From F22 sp963668535 (GTDB lineage: Bacteria; Bacteroidota; Bacteroidia; Bacteroidales; Bacteroidaceae): a stretch of DNA of 64,000 nucleotides. Location of the stretch: contig OY764867.1 in the NCBI GenBank assembly GCA_963668535.1, forward strand, positions 62,001 to 126,000, written 5' to 3'. Below are positions 61,328 to 64,000 of the stretch, in pieces. How positions within the stretch are numbered: position 1 is the stretch's first letter; every line of letters begins with the position of its first letter. The notes beneath the pieces were generated by a model. The model did no database searches. It had not been told where the DNA came from and saw only the letters and a list, made by a program, of their open reading frames with translations. The translations under genes and the position numbers were made by a program.

Positions 61328-62458
61328 ATGAATAAAGATAGTAAGATATATATAGCTGGGCACCACGGCTTGGTGGGTTCAGCTATTTGGAAGAATTTGC
61401 AATCGAAAGGTTATACCAATCTAATTGGTCGTACACACGCAGAATTGGACTTACTCGATGGATTGGCTGTTAAGCAATTCTTTGACGAGGAGCAACCAGA
61501 ATATGTGTTTCTGGCGGCGGCTTTTGTGGGGGGTATTATGGCCAATAGTATTTTCCGTGCGGACTTTATCTATAAGAATTTGCAGATTCAGCAAAATGTG
61601 ATTGGAGAATCGCATAAACATGGGGTGAAGAAGTTGTGTTTCTTGGGTAGTACGTGTATCTATCCTAAGAATGCGCCGCAACCGATGACGGAAGATGCGT
61701 TGCTGACGTCGCCTTTGGAATATACCAATGAACCGTATGCGATTGCGAAAATTGCGGGACTTAAGATGTGCGAAAGTATCAATATGCAGTATGGGACGGA
61801 CTATATCGCAGTGATGCCGACGAATCTATATGGTCCTAATGATAATTTTCACTTGGAACGCAGCCACGTGTTGCCTGCCATGATTCGTAAGATTTATTTG
61901 GCGAAATGCTTGATGAATGAAGATTGGAAGGCGGTATCGGTGGACTTAAATAAACGTCCTGTAGAGGGTATCAATGGGGAGGCTTCGCACGAAGCGATCA
62001 CTCAGATATTGGGCAAGTATGGGATCTTTCCTGACCATGTGGAGTTATGGGGTACGGGCAAGCCGATGCGTGAGTTCTTATGGAGCGAAGAAATGGCCGA
62101 TGCCTGTGTCTTTGTGATGGAGCGTGTGAGCTTTGCGGATCTCAATGGGCTTCCTGCTGAATTGCAAGGCAAAACAACAGAAGAACTGCATGCAGAAGGG
62201 CATAAGATTCCTGAAGTGCGCAATTGCCATATCAATGTGGGTACGGGCAAGGAGATCTCTATTAAGGGATTGGCTGAACGCATCCAGGAGGTGATCGGCT
62301 TTGAAGGATCTATCGTATGGAATGCGGACAAACCTGATGGTACGATGCGTAAGCTAACGAATGTATCGAAGCTCAATGGCTTGGGATGGAAGCATCAGAT
62401 TGACATTGAAGAAGGGGTACAAAGGATGTATGACTGGTACCTGGAAGATATGAAGTAG
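61328..62458 (+). CDS. fcl: GDP-L-fucose synthase
   Basis: 376 aa, longer than the usual ~310-320 by an insertion around residues 200-260 and 285-300, as seen in Bacteroidota. NADP site AGHHGLVGSAIWKNL, FLGSTCIYPK with the catalytic Ser, and PYAIAKIAG with YxxxK. Makes GDP-L-fucose from the Gmd product. Codon use changes sharply to GCG/ACG-rich from about 61490, unlike gmd. Terminates in the hairpin at 62520. Confidence 0.96.
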   Translation: MNKDSKIYIAGHHGLVGSAIWKNLQSKGYTNLIGRTHAELDLLDGLAVKQFFDEEQPEYVFLAAAFVGGIMANSIFRADFIYKNLQIQQNVIGESHKHGVKKLCFLGSTCIYPKNAPQPMTEDALLTSPLEYTNEPYAIAKIAGLKMCESINMQYGTDYIAVMPTNLYGPNDNFHLERSHVLPAMIRKIYLAKCLMNEDWKAVSVDLNKRPVEGINGEASHEAITQILGKYGIFPDHVELWGTGKPMREFLWSEEMADACVFVMERVSFADLNGLPAELQGKTTEELHAEGHKIPEVRNCHINVGTGKEISIKGLAERIQEVIGFEGSIVWNADKPDGTMRKLTNVSKLNGLGWKHQIDIEEGVQRMYDWYLEDMK

Positions 62459-62519
62459 GTGTATAAACTACTAAAAAGGGAACACTGAACTAAGAATTCA
62501 TATTAAATAAATTTGAGAG

Positions 62520-62550
62520 CTGGTTGCACTTTGAAGTGTGATCAGTTTTT
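62520..62550 (+). terminator. Terminator of the gmd-fcl operon
   Basis: CTGGTTGCACTT (62520-62531) pairs with AGTGTGATCAG (up to 62545) including wobbles, followed by TTTTT. Confidence 0.8.
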
Positions 62551-62663
62551 TATTAAAACAAATGACAGTTAAAGCACTAAATTGATATTTTTTCTTGTTT
62601 AAATAAAATATAATATTTATTTTTACAACTTGATACAATAAACCCACACTAAAACATACAAAA

Positions 62664-63125
62664 ATGGCAAATAAAACGAAACATGTTTCTTTTGAAAACT
62701 ATCTTATCAAAAGAGATAGTACTGAAGCTTTTCTACATTATTATTGTAGTAAACATTATTTAAGGCGCTTACGAACACGCCGTCTTCGAGCTTGCACCAT
62801 GTATCGTATAGGACTATTATCCACCCAACGATTCCATAGTCTATTATTAAAAGACCTTATTCAAGGCATGCCGCAAAAACGTTTTGAACGCATTGCCCAA
62901 GAATTTGCAGCTAGTTTTCTAGACACATATGTCAATATGCTCCACGTAAATCGTGTTTTACAACTCAAAAACAAAGGATACATTATTGAAGTGCAATCAA
63001 AAGGTTTGGAAGAATGGGTACGTCCATGGTGTGATAAATTCGGTCTACTCTACGTACAAGCCTCTAAAGTTTGCATGGATGAAAACAAACGTCTAACTGG
63101 AGAAATTATAGAGCCATCGCTATAA
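62664..63125 (+). CDS. Degenerate, truncated HAD-IB phosphatase-like protein
   Basis: 153 aa. Alignment by eye places it in the HAD-IB family (PSP/SerB-like, usually 200-230 aa): cap helices (IQGMPQKRFERIAQEFAASF), then EEWVRPWCDKFGLLYVQASK and DENKRLTGEI. The N-terminal nucleophile motif DxDGT is lost (SFENYLIKRD in that place), the motif II Ser region is VQSKG, and the protein stops before motifs III and IV (no K or GDSxxD). It cannot be an active phosphatase. It may be a pseudogene with an open frame or a co-opted binding protein. Confidence 0.6.
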   Translation: MANKTKHVSFENYLIKRDSTEAFLHYYCSKHYLRRLRTRRLRACTMYRIGLLSTQRFHSLLLKDLIQGMPQKRFERIAQEFAASFLDTYVNMLHVNRVLQLKNKGYIIEVQSKGLEEWVRPWCDKFGLLYVQASKVCMDENKRLTGEIIEPSL

Positions 63126-63146
63126 TTCATGTGTAAGCAAATTGTT

Positions 63147-64000
63147 CTACGAAATGGAACGTAGTCTATATGTACGTGGAGTCATACCAGTGTACCTTTT
63201 GAATAAGCGTCCTAAATGCTGTGGATAAGAAAAGCCTAAAATATACGCAATTTCGCTTATTGTTAAATCAGTTCCCGCAATGAGATCTTTGGCCTTCTCA
63301 ATAATCTTAAATTGAATATATTCTTGTGCAGACCTTCCTGTCTCTTTTTTTACTAAATCACCAAAATAATTTGAAGACAAAAAAACTTTATCTGCAAAAT
63401 AGGCTACAGTTGGCACCCCCAATTTCTGTGGTAAGTGACTGGCAAGATAGTCATCTAGTAATTTTTCGAACTTTTGTAATACATCTTTATTAGAAAGCTC
63501 TCGAATATCGAATTGACGCTCGTAAAACCTAAGGCAATAATTCAGTAATAAATCAATATTCATCAAAATCAATTGCTTGCTTTGCTTATCTTGAGGGCGG
63601 ATTAATTCCTCTTGAATTTTATGAAGACAGTCCATTACTACATCTCTTTCACGTTGCGATAAATGCAATGCTTCTCTGGAAAAATAAGAAAAAAAACTAT
63701 AATCCCCAATATGTTCACCAAGCACAGTGCCACGTATCAAATCTGGATGAAATAGTAAGCCATACACTTTAGGATGCACATTATCCTCAAGCATATTTAT
63801 TTCAGCAACTTGACCTGGTGCAAAACTAACCAAAGTGCCTTCTTGATAATCATAAGCACGACGGCCATATTGGATGTCACAGTCTTTACCCCCTTTTAAG
63901 AAAAGGGCATACAGTCCATAATGTATTTGAGCATGGTTGACTGCTTTTGTAGCCTTCGTCAAATCCACAACTGCTACTAGAGGATGAAATGTTTTAAAAC
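63147..64000 (-). CDS. AraC-family regulator, N-terminus beyond the window
   Basis: The frame is open through the right edge: codons upstream of the GTG at 63968 read FKTFHPLVAVV, the usual start region of this family, so the start lies outside. Visible part: cupin-like sensor (~1-140) and C-terminal HTHs (VAYFADKVFLSSNYFGDL, SEIAYILGFSYPQHLGRLF) with FKRYTGMTPRTYR. Convergent with the HAD-like gene, 21 bp away. Target unknown. Confidence 0.9.
   Translation of the reverse strand, partial: FKTFHPLVAVVDLTKATKAVNHAQIHYGLYALFLKGGKDCDIQYGRRAYDYQEGTLVSFAPGQVAEINMLEDNVHPKVYGLLFHPDLIRGTVLGEHIGDYSFFSYFSREALHLSQRERDVVMDCLHKIQEELIRPQDKQSKQLILMNIDLLLNYCLRFYERQFDIRELSNKDVLQKFEKLLDDYLASHLPQKLGVPTVAYFADKVFLSSNYFGDLVKKETGRSAQEYIQFKIIEKAKDLIAGTDLTISEIAYILGFSYPQHLGRLFKRYTGMTPRTYRLRSIS

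Noticed and set aside
1..64000. tRNA and rRNA genes
   Set aside because: Intergenic regions were scanned by eye for cloverleaf-like and rRNA sequence on both strands and none was seen; a tRNAscan run would settle it.

Overview
The window reads as chromosome of an anaerobic member of the Bacteroidales (Bacteroidota); I cannot fix the genus. The reasons are: many promoters fit the Bacteroidota pattern TTTG-N19/21-TAnnTTTG, Shine-Dalgarno sites are almost absent, lipoproteins are abundant, and the gene set is typical of the order (DUF4492-cydA-cydB, RseC-rnfBCDGEA, Bacteroidota-type AraC regulators, C69 dipeptidase, TlpA-like lipoprotein, DUF4476, LruC-type protein, GDP-fucose genes). There is no rRNA, tRNA, CRISPR array or intact mobile element.

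Layout. 1-2337: an AT-rich minus-strand run that looks like a defence locus: an HsdR-N-like nuclease, a 105-aa unknown, a 243-aa protein with an AbiJ-like N-terminus, and the first 45 codons of a gene that may encode a TIR protein, cut by the window edge. 2433-4728: an ion channel with a non-canonical pore, a Cys-rich small lipoprotein and a secreted YD-like protein. 4891-8076: cytochrome bd operon, including a 34-codon CydX-like gene. 8176-17615: holA, a lipoprotein, a TPR-like protein, then an envelope/isoprenoid operon (LytM-like, dxr, rseP, rlmD). 17855-23594: the RseC-Rnf operon, which couples ferredoxin oxidation to NAD reduction and ion export. 23756-28273: nitroreductase, DUF2520, kdsC, GH53, and a broken LruC gene. 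28310-29186: a scar with a dead IS1182-type transposase and three copies of a 12-bp palindrome. 29208-34797: TlpA-like and C69 genes, then two histidine-kinase-like proteins that both lack the phospho-accepting His. 34871-40775: mnmE, a TIGR04076 protein, and an AraC gene divergent from a four-gene cyclophilin-like/CMD-cupin/alcohol dehydrogenase operon. 40868-42830: a surface beta-propeller lipoprotein behind a cobalamin riboswitch. 42983-47851: SGNH lipoprotein, DUF4476 lipoprotein and the NAD operon nadB-nadC-nadA. 48313-56012: secreted protein, DEAD-box helicase, flavodoxin, Bcr/CflA exporter, GT39-type glycosyltransferase, NnrE with a residual NnrD stub, and a tandem TonB-C protein. 56120-60004: two sensor kinases with periplasmic solute-binding domains. 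60227-64000: gmd-fcl (GDP-L-fucose), a degenerate HAD protein, and an AraC regulator running off the right edge.

How it fits together. The core is energy metabolism (cytochrome bd, Rnf, NAD synthesis), envelope building (dxr, rseP, kdsC, GDP-fucose, lipoproteins) and nutrient sensing (B12 riboswitch, SBP-type kinases). The most unusual items are the left-edge putative defence operon, the paired pseudo-histidine-kinases, the ion channel with SIGSNN in place of TVGYGD, the NnrE lacking most of its dehydratase partner, the anchor-less double TonB-C protein, and two intergenic palindrome arrays (28729-28813 and 48023-48102).
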